Notes: a model not told the origin generated them from the letters alone. Shown: positions 1 to 8,454, counted from the stretch's first letter. The stretch is 38,186 nt of DNA from Thermoguttaceae bacterium (GCA_028694795.1 JAQVKF010000012.1:1-38186); one strand, 5' to 3'. Translations and numbers: made by a program.

Positions 1-212
1 TTCATCGGTCCGTCCATGCCGCCGGACATTCTGCCCATACCACCCATCATCGGTCCGTCCATGCCGCCGGACATTCTGCCCATCCCGCCCATCATCGGTC
101 CGTCCATGCCGCCGGACATTCTGCCCATGCCGCCCATCATCGGGCCATCCATGCCGCCGGACATTCTGCCCATACCGCCCATCATCGGTCCATCCATGCC
201 GCCGGACATTCT
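1..212 (-). repeat. 45-bp tandem repeat encoding a 15-residue Gly/Met unit
   Basis: The core ATGCCGCCGGACATTCTGCC (plus strand) begins at 16, 61, 106, 151 and 196, an exact 45-nt period with a few substitutions. On the minus strand each unit encodes GGMDGPMMGGMGRMS. The array lies inside the secreted protein gene and continues to the window edge, so the copy number is a minimum. Confidence 0.9.
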
Positions 213-1010
213 GCCACTAAAACTTCGATTACGGCTACCAAACCCCCCATTCAGATTTCCAAAACTGCTGAAACTGCCGTCCATGCCGCCGGACATACCA
301 CTGCGGTTATGGCTACCGAATCCTTGGTTCAGATCGCCAAAACCTTCGGTTCGCGAGCTACGTCCGAAACCTTCGCTACGGTCAAACCCTCCACTACGGT
401 CAAACCCTCCACTACGGTCAAACCTTCCACTACGGTCAAACCCTCCACTACGGTCAAACCCTCCACTACGGTCAAACCCTCCACTACGGTCAAACCCTCC
501 ACTGCGTCCGAACCCTCCGCGGTTTTGACCGAAATCGCCAGTTCCACCGGCTCCTACTCCCGTGGTTGCTCGATAGTCGCGTCCCAAACCGCTCTCACTA
601 CCGTTGCGGCCACGTGTGCTGCTAAACCCTCGATTGCCTGTGGTATTCAGATCGCTCGTTTGACGCCGATAGCCGGAACCACCCCGCGACCCGCTCATGC
701 CCTCCGAACCACTGCCCATACCGGATGGCATTCCGGTACCACGTCCTATCCCGGTACCCGCGTCTCCCCCAAAACGTGTACCGTTACCCGTTCGTGACTC
801 ACGATTGCCGGACGCGTTATCCGTCATGGCCTGAAACACCGAGTCTGGCATTGGACCGCTCTGTTCTTGCGCTTGAATGCCCCCCCACATCGATAGCCAA
901 ACCGAAAAACTGATCCCTAACGCCGTACGAAAAGCCGATCGCCGCCACCGCTTGTGCCAGACCGCAAACGTACGACGCGATTGGAACCCTCTCTCATTGT
1001 CACATCGCAT
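1..1010 (-). CDS. Secreted Gly/Ser/Met-rich repeat protein, 3' end outside window
   Basis: An open minus-strand frame runs without a stop from the window edge; 336 codons are visible and the C-terminus is missing. From ATG at 1010 the protein has a long basic n-region (about 30 residues, with RRSAFRTA), a hydrophobic stretch (LGISFSVWLSMWGG) and a likely signal-peptidase site after IQAQ. The rest is low complexity: Gly/Ser/Arg/Asn-rich sequence, then about seven DRSGGF hexapeptides, then about five copies of a 15-residue Gly/Met unit (GGMDGPMMGG...). No catalytic domain is visible, so a surface, matrix or metal-binding role is only speculation. The frame stays open upstream, with other ATGs at 1085, 1187 and 1238. 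I chose 1010 because the signal peptide then lies near the N-terminus; no strong ribosome site decides it. Plus-strand frames over this region (Pro-rich and Thr/Val-rich) are shadows of the repeats. Confidence 0.7.
   Translation of the reverse strand, partial: MRCDNERGFQSRRTFAVWHKRWRRSAFRTALGISFSVWLSMWGGIQAQEQSGPMPDSVFQAMTDNASGNRESRTGNGTRFGGDAGTGIGRGTGMPSGMGSGSEGMSGSRGGSGYRRQTSDLNTTGNRGFSSTRGRNGSESGLGRDYRATTGVGAGGTGDFGQNRGGFGRSGGFDRSGGFDRSGGFDRSGGFDRSGRFDRSGGFDRSGGFDRSEGFGRSSRTEGFGDLNQGFGSHNRSGMSGGMDGSFSSFGNLNGGFGSRNRSFSGRMSGGMDGPMMGGMGRMSGGMDGPMMGGMGRMSGGMDGPMMGGMGRMSGGMDGPMMGGMGRMSGGMDGPM
375..503 (-). repeat. 18-bp tandem repeat encoding DRSGGF
   Basis: The plus-strand unit ACGGTCAAACCCTCCACT recurs at 378, 396, 414, 432, 450, 468 and 486 (one copy has CTTCC). 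The minus-strand reading is DRSGGF per unit, in the same frame as the 45-bp array. Such near-perfect repeats are prone to slippage and copy-number change. Confidence 0.9.
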
Positions 1011-1793
1011 TGCCGTCGGTAGAACTGCCGCCGATAGAATAGAAAGAGATGGAACCTTTGCGGATCGAACCGATTGTGTCCCCATCGTTTCCGACAAAAG
1101 AGCTTTTGACAACACGAAATCCTCAGAAAAAGAACCCTCTTTCTGAATTCGCTTAGCGATACGCCATGGACAAGAAAACTGTTTCATTTCTATAAACCAC
1201 TTATTTTGATACGGGTCCCACTGGATTGGTATGCACATTCGCGATGTTTCGTCACCTCTGGAGCTTTCGCTCGTTGAGCTTTGCCACATCCCACTGGAAT
1301 GGTGATATCTCGGTCGGATGAACGGGATTGTCTCAACGAGGTTTATCTCACAGTCTATCGTCATCGTACTACTTCGCACCAAGTTCACCTCGTTCTTCCA
1401 AGGATTGGAATGAATTTGGATACCGTGAATCGTCCGAAACATACCCCATCGAAATCTATCGGTGGATTCCTCTCTAGGGTCGAACGAACCTACGAAAAAG
1501 AACTATGAGCTTTTTGAAAATTATCCTTAATAAAACAATTGCGCAAACAAAAAAGTAACGGTTATTAGGGCGATTGCCAACAAAAGAAAAAACACAGGGG
1601 ATCCACCGGTCTGCTCCACCCCCATGCCCTACTGTTACTTCCAGACAGAAAATCTTGCTCAATTTTTCTTGTTTTCGATGAAACTCGTTCTCCTTGAAAA
1701 CGGAACTCATCGAAACTTGACGCACGGCGATCTTGCAACGAAAAACTCGCCGCCGTCAACGCAACCTCGTATGGACAAGCATCCAGTCGTGGA
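1011..1793. other. Intergenic region, no supported gene
   Basis: This stretch separates the signal-peptide start of the repeat protein from the stop codon of the epimerase gene. The short frames on both strands have no ribosome site, signal peptide or recognisable motif. Part of 1011-1238 could be N-terminal coding sequence if the repeat protein starts further upstream. I see no RNA gene or clear terminator. Confidence 0.5.
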
Positions 1794-2648
1794 TTACCAA
1801 CGTTTTGCAACCTCCGACTTCATGAACGCAAGACCGTCACGAGCGAGCTGTTCTTCCGTATCGTACATTTTACGCCAAATTTTCGTCGCGGGAATCAGCT
1901 TTGGCAGTGACAGCCCAAACGCTTCAATGACCATGAAACCGTCGTAACCAATCTCATGCAGCGTGTCGAAAACCTCGTTCCAACGCACATTACCCGCTCC
2001 AGGCGTACTTCGATCATTTTCCGAGATATGAACGTGACACAAACAATCTTTAAGCGAGCGAATCGCGTTCGGAATGTTCTTTTCCTCAATATGCGAGTGG
2101 AATGTGTCGAACATCATTTGGCAATGGGGATGGTTTACATCACGCACAAAACGCGCGCCGTCCGCTGCCGTATTGAGCATATAACACTCAAATCGATTGA
2201 GATATTCCAACCCGAGCATTACATTTGCTTTACCCGCGTATTCCGCTACTTCCCGCATGGATTCGACCGCATACTTCCATTCGTCCGCCGTTGGGCCCGC
2301 TCCTGAGAACGAACCTAAGCCGGAATGAAACGGGCCAGCAATCGTCTTGGCACCCGCTGCCGCAGCACAGTCAATCGTTCGGAGATTCTCTTCCACGCCA
2401 CGACGTCGGATTGCCGCATCGAGACTCGCGGGATTCGCATCCGGATTGCCGCGGACACTCGTCGCCGTCCGAAGCAGACCCAGCTCATCGCAACGACGTC
2501 CCCATTTGGCACAGTCTGAAACGCGATCCACATCGAAAATCGGAAGTTCCACAGTATCAAAACCGTAATCCTTCACCATATCGAGCAGCGGAAGCCTCGC
2601 GTCATCTAGCGTATCGGTCCACATCAATACGTTCATTCCGAAATGCAT
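1794..2648 (-). CDS. Sugar 3-epimerase, D-tagatose/D-psicose 3-epimerase family
   Basis: The 284-aa protein is a xylose-isomerase-like TIM barrel. The order of motifs fits the ketose 3-epimerase family: LGLEYLNRFECYMLNT at 147-160, MMFDTFHSHIEEK at 178-190, CHVHISENDR at 204-213 and MVIEAFG at 239-245. The presumed metal ligands Glu148, Asp181, His207 and Glu242 have the same spacing as Glu152, Asp185, His211 and Glu246 of the Pseudomonas tagatose 3-epimerase. The enzyme would move the hydroxyl configuration at C3 of a ketose in the cytosol, with Mn or Co as cofactor. The natural substrate cannot be told, and related proteins are often annotated only as sugar phosphate isomerase/epimerase. 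The start is supported by AGGAAAGGG about 7 nt upstream. No sugar transporter or kinase is adjacent. Confidence 0.87.
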   Translation of the reverse strand: MHFGMNVLMWTDTLDDARLPLLDMVKDYGFDTVELPIFDVDRVSDCAKWGRRCDELGLLRTATSVRGNPDANPASLDAAIRRRGVEENLRTIDCAAAAGAKTIAGPFHSGLGSFSGAGPTADEWKYAVESMREVAEYAGKANVMLGLEYLNRFECYMLNTAADGARFVRDVNHPHCQMMFDTFHSHIEEKNIPNAIRSLKDCLCHVHISENDRSTPGAGNVRWNEVFDTLHEIGYDGFMVIEAFGLSLPKLIPATKIWRKMYDTEEQLARDGLAFMKSEVAKRW

Positions 2649-2970
2649 CTTCGTCCCTTTCCTGTTGCAAGCTGTCGGTTACGACGACTTCGTACCAAAA
2701 ATCTATACCAAAATTCATGTCGCTGGTGAAATTTCACATCTATCACTCGAGGCTCCATGCTTCTCGCCTCTTGCTGAATCGAAAACGAGACCGCTGTGGC
2801 CCGACGAGTTTGGCGTGTTTCCACCATCAGAACATCTTTTGCCTTTTCTCCCATTTCCTGATTTTAGACGAAAGGAACTGGGCATATCAACCATTCGAAA
2901 CGATTTGTTACGAAAAATTTCCGAAGCGAGGCATGACGAACCGCAATGGCCAACCCGTGAACGCTTTTGC
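2649..2970. other. Intergenic region upstream of the epimerase gene
   Basis: This holds the upstream region of the epimerase gene and the downstream end of the ThiF-type gene, both minus strand. A 12-nt perfect palindrome at 2726-2737 is the only structure I can support. Overlapping short frames on both strands have no gene-like features. Confidence 0.5.
2726..2737. promoter_or_regulatory. 12-nt perfect palindrome, possible operator
   Basis: GTGAAATTTCAC is self-complementary over 12 nt and lies 77 nt upstream of the epimerase start. On the minus strand its half TTTCAC is followed after 18 nt by TATAGA, which could be a weak promoter, so the palindrome would overlap the -35 element. Operator function is inference. 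Confidence 0.3.
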
Positions 2971-3714
2971 TCATGGGCTGCGTCTGCCGCAGATGAGACA
3001 ATCCGGATCGGGTGTACCGAGCGGTATGGCATGGCGACGATGGTTCCAGAAATCGAACGATAAAAATTCGGTCAATACCGAAGCACCCTGTCCACCGAGT
3101 AGTTTCATCGCCTCCAACGCTTGAAGCGAGGCAATCGTTGTCACGACGGGCGGCATGATACCCGCTTCTGCCAACGTCGGCGGCGCAAAATCATCCGGTT
3201 GGAACAGACATTGGAGACAGGGGGTATGTCCAGGTCGAAAAACAGCCAACTGCCCCGTGCCACCCAGCACCGCCCCATGTACCCAATCGAGCCGATGCCG
3301 AACAGCCGCCGCATTCACCACAAACCGCGTCGGATAATTGTCGAGTGTATCGACGATCAACGAAACACCATTGCAAAGCGAGTCGATCGACTCCGTGTTA
3401 ATCGTCGTATCCACCGATTCGATCTGGGTGTCCGAACCAATCTGACGCAATGCCCGCGCGGCCGCGACCACTTTACGCTCGTGAACGTCCGCGTCATGCT
3501 GCGAAAAAAGCACCTGACGATGGAGATTCACTTCTTCTACTTGATCGCAATCGACCAATCGGATCGCTCCTACACCCGCTCGCACGAGAAGTGTCGCCAC
3601 CATTGAACCCAACGCGCCAGTCCCGCAAATCAATACCCGTGAGGCCGCAAATGCCCGCTGCGAGGATGCCCCCCAACCTGAAAAGCGTAATTGTCGATCC
3701 CATCGATCTGACAT
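2971..3714 (-). CDS. ThiF/MoeB/HesA-family adenylyltransferase (E1-like)
   Basis: This enzyme family adenylates the C-terminal glycine of a small ubiquitin-like sulfur carrier (ThiS, MoaD or similar) with ATP. From the MSDRWDRQLR start the protein has the nucleotide-binding loop GTGALGS, the family motif DCDQVEEVNLHRQ, the DTLDNYPTR region and two zinc-binding CxxC pairs (CLQC, and CLIC near the C-terminus). The residue aligned with the conserved MoeB cysteine in TCVEAG is Leu here (TLAEAG); that cysteine is dispensable for adenylation in MoeB. I placed the start at 3714 because GGGAAAG lies 6 nt upstream; an ATG five codons earlier (3729) has no ribosome site. No ThiS or MoaD gene is nearby, so thiamine, molybdopterin or another pathway cannot be chosen. 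Confidence 0.85.
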   Translation of the reverse strand: MSDRWDRQLRFSGWGASSQRAFAASRVLICGTGALGSMVATLLVRAGVGAIRLVDCDQVEEVNLHRQVLFSQHDADVHERKVVAAARALRQIGSDTQIESVDTTINTESIDSLCNGVSLIVDTLDNYPTRFVVNAAAVRHRLDWVHGAVLGGTGQLAVFRPGHTPCLQCLFQPDDFAPPTLAEAGIMPPVVTTIASLQALEAMKLLGGQGASVLTEFLSFDFWNHRRHAIPLGTPDPDCLICGRRSP

Positions 3715-3829
3715 GGTTGACTTTCCCATCTAGGGCGTGGGCTTCCACAACCCTTTAAGCCTCTTGCACAATAGACCATTTCATGAAAATCTCTTCCGTG
3801 CCCCACATGATCATTGATGAGAGAATAGA

Positions 3830-4525
3830 CTATTTAAGCAATAGATGCAAGCCATTGGTTAAATCACGGAGCGTGGAATCGCTGCATTCGATATCGAACC
3901 AGAGGATTTTTCCGGTTGCGTCGAGCAAGAAAACCCGGAACGGTTTGTCGGTGGTCACTTTGGCACACCAACTTCCATCCGTATCGAGCAGGACGGGGTA
4001 GGTGATTTGGCTGTTGGCCACCGCCGCTCCTGCCGCCTCGGAGGTCGTCGCCGACGCAACCGCCAAAATCGCCACCTCCTTGGAATCGACCGCCTGCTGG
4101 ATCTTCGGAAGCAAATCGGTTTGCAACGTTTCCAACGCTTGGATGGAATAAAGATCGTCCGGATTCCAAACGAGCAGTACCGTTGCCTTTGCGCCTTTGA
4201 GAGAATCGAACGAATGCGAAACGGTGTCGCCGGGCATTGGCAACTCGAACGTGGGCAGCGTGTCGTTCACGCGCACGAGGCATTTTTCTAGGTCATTTTG
4301 CGGTAATTCAACTTCAGGCATCGTCACTGTTTCCGCTTCTGGAGATGCGGAATGGGTGAGATCGGTTTGACTGATCGTGGGAATTTCCGTGATTTCGTTC
4401 GTATCGAGCATCGCTGGAGCTTTACCGCGCATGGATGTCGGCATGCCCTCTTTTTTTTGCTCACAACCGACCACGCACGCACTGATGATGCCAACACATA
4501 GGACGTATACCATGCCATGTCGCAT
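3830..4525 (-). CDS. Redoxin-fold (AhpC/TSA/TlpA-like) lipoprotein without active-site cysteines
   Basis: The 231-aa protein begins with a lipoprotein signal peptide ending in the lipobox VVGC (lipid-modified Cys21), then about 70 residues of Ser/Thr/Glu-rich linker, then a thioredoxin-like domain from about residue 85. Family features are the NDTLPTFELP entry, KGAKATVLLVWNPDD, and the later ITYPVLLDTDGSWCAKV and FLLDATGKILW strands. Where thiol peroxidases and TlpA proteins have a catalytic Cys or CxxC after the Trp, this one reads WNPDDLYSIQ. Thiol redox chemistry at the usual site is therefore unlikely, and a binding or structural role outside the cytoplasmic membrane is more plausible (inference). 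AAGGAG lies 8 nt before the ATG. The gene may share a transcript with pyrF upstream and the ThiF-type gene downstream. Confidence 0.8.
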   Translation of the reverse strand: MRHGMVYVLCVGIISACVVGCEQKKEGMPTSMRGKAPAMLDTNEITEIPTISQTDLTHSASPEAETVTMPEVELPQNDLEKCLVRVNDTLPTFELPMPGDTVSHSFDSLKGAKATVLLVWNPDDLYSIQALETLQTDLLPKIQQAVDSKEVAILAVASATTSEAAGAAVANSQITYPVLLDTDGSWCAKVTTDKPFRVFLLDATGKILWFDIECSDSTLRDLTNGLHLLLK

Positions 4526-4760
4526 CGACGGATCTCCTTATGCTGTCAATGTTTTCGATCTCGAATAAGCCATAGATTACGGAAGTGGGAAAGCCCAAGG
4601 GTGAAAAAACGGGACTTACAAACGGCCAAACGTTCCATCACCATGGAACCTCCACACCAGTGAAACATCCCACGGAATGGATTCCACGACGGGACGCACG
4701 GACCAGCGAAATGGATGGCCGCAGGAGCCGCAAGGGACAACTGGACCGCGTTTCTAAAAA

Positions 4761-5762
4761 TCACGATTGGCCAAGACGCCCAGCTGTGGTATCGGTTCGC
4801 AGCTGATCAATCATCTTGCGCGTCGCCGCTTCGACCGCACGTTCCCAACGAGCCGCTCCAAATTCCGCGTATTCCGATTTTTTGTACGCGAATAAGATGC
4901 CTCGCGAATTGTTGATCACCGCTCCCTCACCACGGGCGTCAAACGCCGCGGCGATATCCGCCACCGTACCACCTTGCGCCCCAAAACCGGGCACTAGGAA
5001 CCAAGTTGCCGGCATTTGTTGCCGAAGTTCCGCAAGTTGCGCAGGCCACGTCGCTCCGACTACCGCGCCAACCGCTCCGTATGGCGATCGGATCCCCGCC
5101 TGTTGTTCCATACGTGTCGATTCCGCAAGACTATTCACAAACGCCGCGACACGCTCATAAACCGGACGCCCTGCAAAACTCGCCAGGTTCTCCCGCTTAA
5201 CCGTATCGGCATCACGATTCGACGCGGACACTCCAATCGTCAAATCTTGCAGCATTGCACCACCAGGGTTCGACGTTTTAACCAAAACAAAAATGCCCGC
5301 CTCTCGTTCCACCGCGACATCGACGAACGGCTGAACGCTATCTTCGCCGAGGTAAGGGCTCACGGTGAGTGCGTCAGCGTGCCATGGACTGTTGCGACCG
5401 AGCAACCCCGCCGCATAGGCCGCCGCTGTCGAACCGATATCATTCCGCTTGCCGTCCAAAATCACAAGCAAACCTTTCGATTGGGCGTAAGGAATGAGAC
5501 CGGCTAAAACCGCCATCCCCGCGGGACCAATCTCTTCAAAAAACGCCGCTTGCGGCTTGATCGCCGGAACAAGCGGCGCAACCACGTCGATGACTCCCCG
5601 ACAAAAGGTGTTATACGCCGCCGCGATCGACTCGGATGACGGTTTCGGGGCCGACGGACGAATTGACGGCGGTAATGATTCAAGCCGTGGATCCAATCCC
5701 ACAAGCACGGGATTTCCACAGGTGTGACAACGTTGACGTAATTGATCAATGAATGTTGACAT
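4761..5762 (-). CDS. pyrF: Orotidine 5'-phosphate decarboxylase
   Basis: PyrF converts OMP to UMP, the last step of de novo pyrimidine synthesis, in the cytosol. The 333-aa protein is of the longer type 2 class: VGLDPRLESLP at 21-31, IKPQAAFFEE at 68-77, the catalytic segment LDGKRNDIGS at 102-111 (Lys105 and Asp108 belong to the catalytic charge network), TVSPYLGEDS, LVKTSNPGG, VVGATWP and LVPGFGAQGG phosphate-binding loops, and INNSRGILFAY near the end. The start at 5762 has a T-rich upstream region with no obvious ribosome site. It follows a methyltransferase gene by 75 nt on the same strand and may be co-transcribed. No other pyr gene is in the window. Confidence 0.93.
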   Translation of the reverse strand: MSTFIDQLRQRCHTCGNPVLVGLDPRLESLPPSIRPSAPKPSSESIAAAYNTFCRGVIDVVAPLVPAIKPQAAFFEEIGPAGMAVLAGLIPYAQSKGLLVILDGKRNDIGSTAAAYAAGLLGRNSPWHADALTVSPYLGEDSVQPFVDVAVEREAGIFVLVKTSNPGGAMLQDLTIGVSASNRDADTVKRENLASFAGRPVYERVAAFVNSLAESTRMEQQAGIRSPYGAVGAVVGATWPAQLAELRQQMPATWFLVPGFGAQGGTVADIAAAFDARGEGAVINNSRGILFAYKKSEYAEFGAARWERAVEAATRKMIDQLRTDTTAGRLGQS

Positions 5763-5837
5763 TTTTTTAATTGTGTAATTTTTGGCTATGTAATCAGGGC
5801 AATCAGGCTGAACAAAATAAACAACGGCCAGTAATGG

Positions 5838-6497
5838 TTACTTCTTACCAACGACGGGGCGTCGCATGAGACAGGCGTGCGCGGGGAACCCCTCCTCTCG
5901 GAACGGACTACCCAACACCCCCGGTTTGATCTCGATGATCTCGAAAAGACGGCCCACTTCCCAACGCAGTTCTCGTTCTGAAACGAGCGGCGGCTCCTTT
6001 GGGTGCCCTAACGCGGTTTCCGACGCGCCGCAAACCGTAAAGTAGTACGAGCCAGGGTGCGTCACACTCCAGAGTAAATCGAGATAGCTCTTGAGGTCTG
6101 TACGACGAATAAATTGGTAAAAACCGATATCAAACACAAAGTCAAACGTCTCGCGATGTCTCGCAAAACTAAACACATCCCCCAAAACGATCCGCAGTAA
6201 CGCATCGACTTGTTCCGCTCGTGTGCGTGCGCGCTCGATTGCAGTCGCTGATGAATCGACCGCCGTAACTTGGAAACCCTGTTTCGCCAAATCAATCGCG
6301 TCTGCTCCCGTACCACAGCCGATCTCCAAAAAGGCACAACGCCGCAACTCCTGACGACGTTCCGTCACCACGCGGAGCAAATCGGGATTCGGATGATTGG
6401 CCTCCCATGGAGGGGTTCCTTCTCGATAAATCGCATCCCAATCCTTATGGCGGAGCGTTGCGTACCATGGGCGCTTGACTTCTTCCTGCTCGCTCAC
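5838..6497 (-). CDS. Class I SAM-dependent methyltransferase
   Basis: The 219-aa protein has SAM motif I FLEIGCGTGADAIDLA at about 56-71, the acidic end of strand 2 (VTAVDSSATAIERA) and motif II/III around VLGDVF and FDFVFDIGFYQF. The N-terminal WDAIYREGTPPWE resembles the thiopurine/thiol and TehB-like methyltransferase groups, where a Trp-containing N-terminal segment closes over SAM. The substrate cannot be predicted. The start is well supported by AGAGGTG about 5 nt before the ATG. It lies between uvrC and pyrF on the same strand, with no evident functional link. Confidence 0.82.
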   Translation of the reverse strand: MSEQEEVKRPWYATLRHKDWDAIYREGTPPWEANHPNPDLLRVVTERRQELRRCAFLEIGCGTGADAIDLAKQGFQVTAVDSSATAIERARTRAEQVDALLRIVLGDVFSFARHRETFDFVFDIGFYQFIRRTDLKSYLDLLWSVTHPGSYYFTVCGASETALGHPKEPPLVSERELRWEVGRLFEIIEIKPGVLGSPFREEGFPAHACLMRRPVVGKK

Positions 6498-6708
6498 CTG
6501 TTCACCTCTTTGTACGATATGTCCGGTAAAAATCGAATATGACGCGATGTTGCCCCGAATCTTTGGGTCCCGTTACGAAAAATACGTCCTGAGAACAATT
6601 GCCAACGTTGGAATCACACCAACTTCTCCAGTCTACAGAATCCGCATCCACCGACACGACCACACATTCCCACACCTCACAGTTTGCAAATATTTGGCGG
6701 GAATTACA

Positions 6709-6753
6709 AGGGGGCCTCCTCCTTTTGACCCCCTTTTTCTCTTTTTTTTTAAT
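6709..6753 (+). terminator. Candidate intrinsic terminator on the plus strand
   Basis: AGGGGG (6709-6714) pairs with CCCCCT (6729-6734) around a 14-nt loop, followed by TTTTCTC and a run of nine or more T. The U-tail fits only plus-strand transcription, but no plus-strand gene precedes it. It sits between two minus-strand genes and may block antisense transcripts or end an unseen small RNA. Confidence 0.4.
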
Positions 6754-6776
6754 ATTCCTCCCATTACGAAAACTGG

Positions 6777-8390
6777 CTATTCGTCGAATTGTGACTTCTT
6801 ACGCAAAATATGATGGTAATGCTGAGCAAAACGGTGCGCCTCATCACGTACTGATTGTAACAATCGTAACGCGAATCGATTTCGCGGAAGACGAATCGGC
6901 GTCTCCACTTCCGGTGTGTAAATCTCTTCCTCACGTTTGGCAAGCGAGATCATCCGGGGAAGTGGTGTAATTCGGAGATTTTGCACCGCCGAAATCGCCG
7001 CTCCCAATTGCGCTTTGCCGCCATCAATCAACATCAAATCGGGAAAGGGATCGTCTCCGTCAATCAATCGCGCAAATCGCCGCGAAACCACCTCGTAAAT
7101 ACAGGCCGGATCGTTAATTCCCTCCACCTCGCGGATTCGATAATGCAGATAATGCGGCTTAAAAGGAATGCCATCGAGAAATTGCACAAGCGACGCTACC
7201 GTCTGATCCCCTGCTAAATGCGCGATATCGACGCCTTCGATTACACGTGGAGGATTGGACATTTTGAGCAATTTTTGCAGACTCTCCACGCCTTCTTTCG
7301 GATTGATCGCAAAAACTTCCGGTTGGACATTTGTTTCGAGTTCGCCACGTTGATCGAGCGTTTCGAGCAGTCGAATTTCATCACGCAATCGAGCCGCCTC
7401 CTCAAAATTCAAACCGGTGGCCGCCGCTTGCATTTCTCGCTGTAACTCTTTGAGTAACTCACGTTTACCTCCATCGAGGAACCGAATCAGACGTCGAATG
7501 TCCTTGCGATAATCCTCACGCGTGATCCGACGTCCACAGGGGGCGGAACATTGGCGAATCGAGTGGAGAATACACGGTCGAAACCACTGCCACTGCGCCG
7601 CGGCCTCCGTGATGTCGAGTGTGCAGGTACGGAAACGGAAAATTTTCTGAAGTACCTGAATTGCGCCGCGAAGCGAACCAGAACTCGTAAATGGTCCAAA
7701 AATCTTCGAATGTCTGTCGTCCAACTGATGTGTTATCCGGACACGTGGAAAATCTTCTCCCATCATAATTTCCAGATAGGGAAAAGTTTTGTCATCTTTC
7801 TGCCCACGATTGAATTGCGGTTGGATATCTTTGATGAGCCGCGATTCCAAAAGCAGCGCGTCTACCTCACTGTCCGTTTCCAGATAATCAATGTCACGAA
7901 TTTCCGGCACCAAACGGCAGGTTCGCGGGTCTTCGAGTGCCGCTTTCGTAAAATAGGAACCGGCTCGATTCCGTAAATGTTTCGCTTTACCTACATAAAT
8001 CACACGACCAGCGGCGTCCTTCATCAGATAAACGCCCGAACTCATCGGAAATTTGCGCACTTTCTCCGCCGCATACACCGCACTGCCAAGCAGCACATAC
8101 AATTCGTCCCCCGGCGCAATCACTCGCGGCCCCGTTGATTCGGACTCCGCTTTTGATTCGGCTTCCACTTTCGATTCAACCACTGGTTCGGCCTCCGATA
8201 CGGATTCGCTCTCGGATTCTGGTTCGACGGATTCTGGTTCAGCTATGTTTGCCGCTTTCGATTCGTTGGCTTTCGATAGAGTTTCTGGCTCTGATCGCTT
8301 CTGGTCGTCCATCATGCGTGGTGCTTTTCGTGTTGGATACCAATGATAAAATGGCTCTGGCGGTTCCACCTTGTGTCGATGGTCAATCAT
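6777..8390 (-). CDS. uvrC: UvrABC excinuclease subunit C, acidic N-terminal extension, no HhH tail
   Basis: UvrC makes both incisions in nucleotide excision repair after UvrA/UvrB damage recognition. The GIY-YIG nuclease (about 115-200) has SSGVYLMKD and IYVGKAKHLRNR. Cys256, Cys273, Cys281 and Cys285 match the family's iron-sulfur cysteine pattern. A UVR motif (GLNFEEAARLRDEI, about 326-339) should bind UvrB. The RNase H-like 5' nuclease keeps Asp388 (GVDIAH), Asp456 (LIDGGKAQL) and His519 (RDEAHRFA). The protein ends at residue 537, soon after that His, so the usual C-terminal tandem helix-hairpin-helix DNA-binding domain is missing. The first 90 residues are an unusual Glu/Ser-rich extension (repeated PESESES-like segments). 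The start could also be at the MMDDQ methionines (8315 or 8312); neither has a clear ribosome site. Confidence 0.9.
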   Translation of the reverse strand: MIDHRHKVEPPEPFYHWYPTRKAPRMMDDQKRSEPETLSKANESKAANIAEPESVEPESESESVSEAEPVVESKVEAESKAESESTGPRVIAPGDELYVLLGSAVYAAEKVRKFPMSSGVYLMKDAAGRVIYVGKAKHLRNRAGSYFTKAALEDPRTCRLVPEIRDIDYLETDSEVDALLLESRLIKDIQPQFNRGQKDDKTFPYLEIMMGEDFPRVRITHQLDDRHSKIFGPFTSSGSLRGAIQVLQKIFRFRTCTLDITEAAAQWQWFRPCILHSIRQCSAPCGRRITREDYRKDIRRLIRFLDGGKRELLKELQREMQAAATGLNFEEAARLRDEIRLLETLDQRGELETNVQPEVFAINPKEGVESLQKLLKMSNPPRVIEGVDIAHLAGDQTVASLVQFLDGIPFKPHYLHYRIREVEGINDPACIYEVVSRRFARLIDGDDPFPDLMLIDGGKAQLGAAISAVQNLRITPLPRMISLAKREEEIYTPEVETPIRLPRNRFALRLLQSVRDEAHRFAQHYHHILRKKSQFDE

Positions 8391-8425
8391 CCTTGCGGTG
8401 ACGACGTGGAAACGCCTTTTGTTCT

Positions 8426-8454
8426 ATTTTATATGCATGAGAACCATTGTCCAA
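8426..8454 (-). promoter_or_regulatory. Candidate sigma-70-type promoter for uvrC
   Basis: Minus strand: TTGGAC (8454-8449), a 17-nt spacer and TAAAAT (8431-8426), placing the transcription start near 8419, about 30 nt before the listed uvrC start. The -10 form TAAAAT recurs before the HIT gene and phoH. Confidence 0.45.

Noticed and set aside
16-528. Plus-strand Pro/Ile/Leu-rich repeat frame
   Set aside because: It is the complement of the repeat arrays of the minus-strand secreted protein, which has a signal peptide and an uninterrupted frame to the window edge.
4546-4764. 72-aa minus-strand frame overlapping the pyrF stop
   Set aside because: It starts with GTG, has no ribosome site, motif or export signal, and its Cys/Trp-rich sequence looks random. 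Treated as intergenic.
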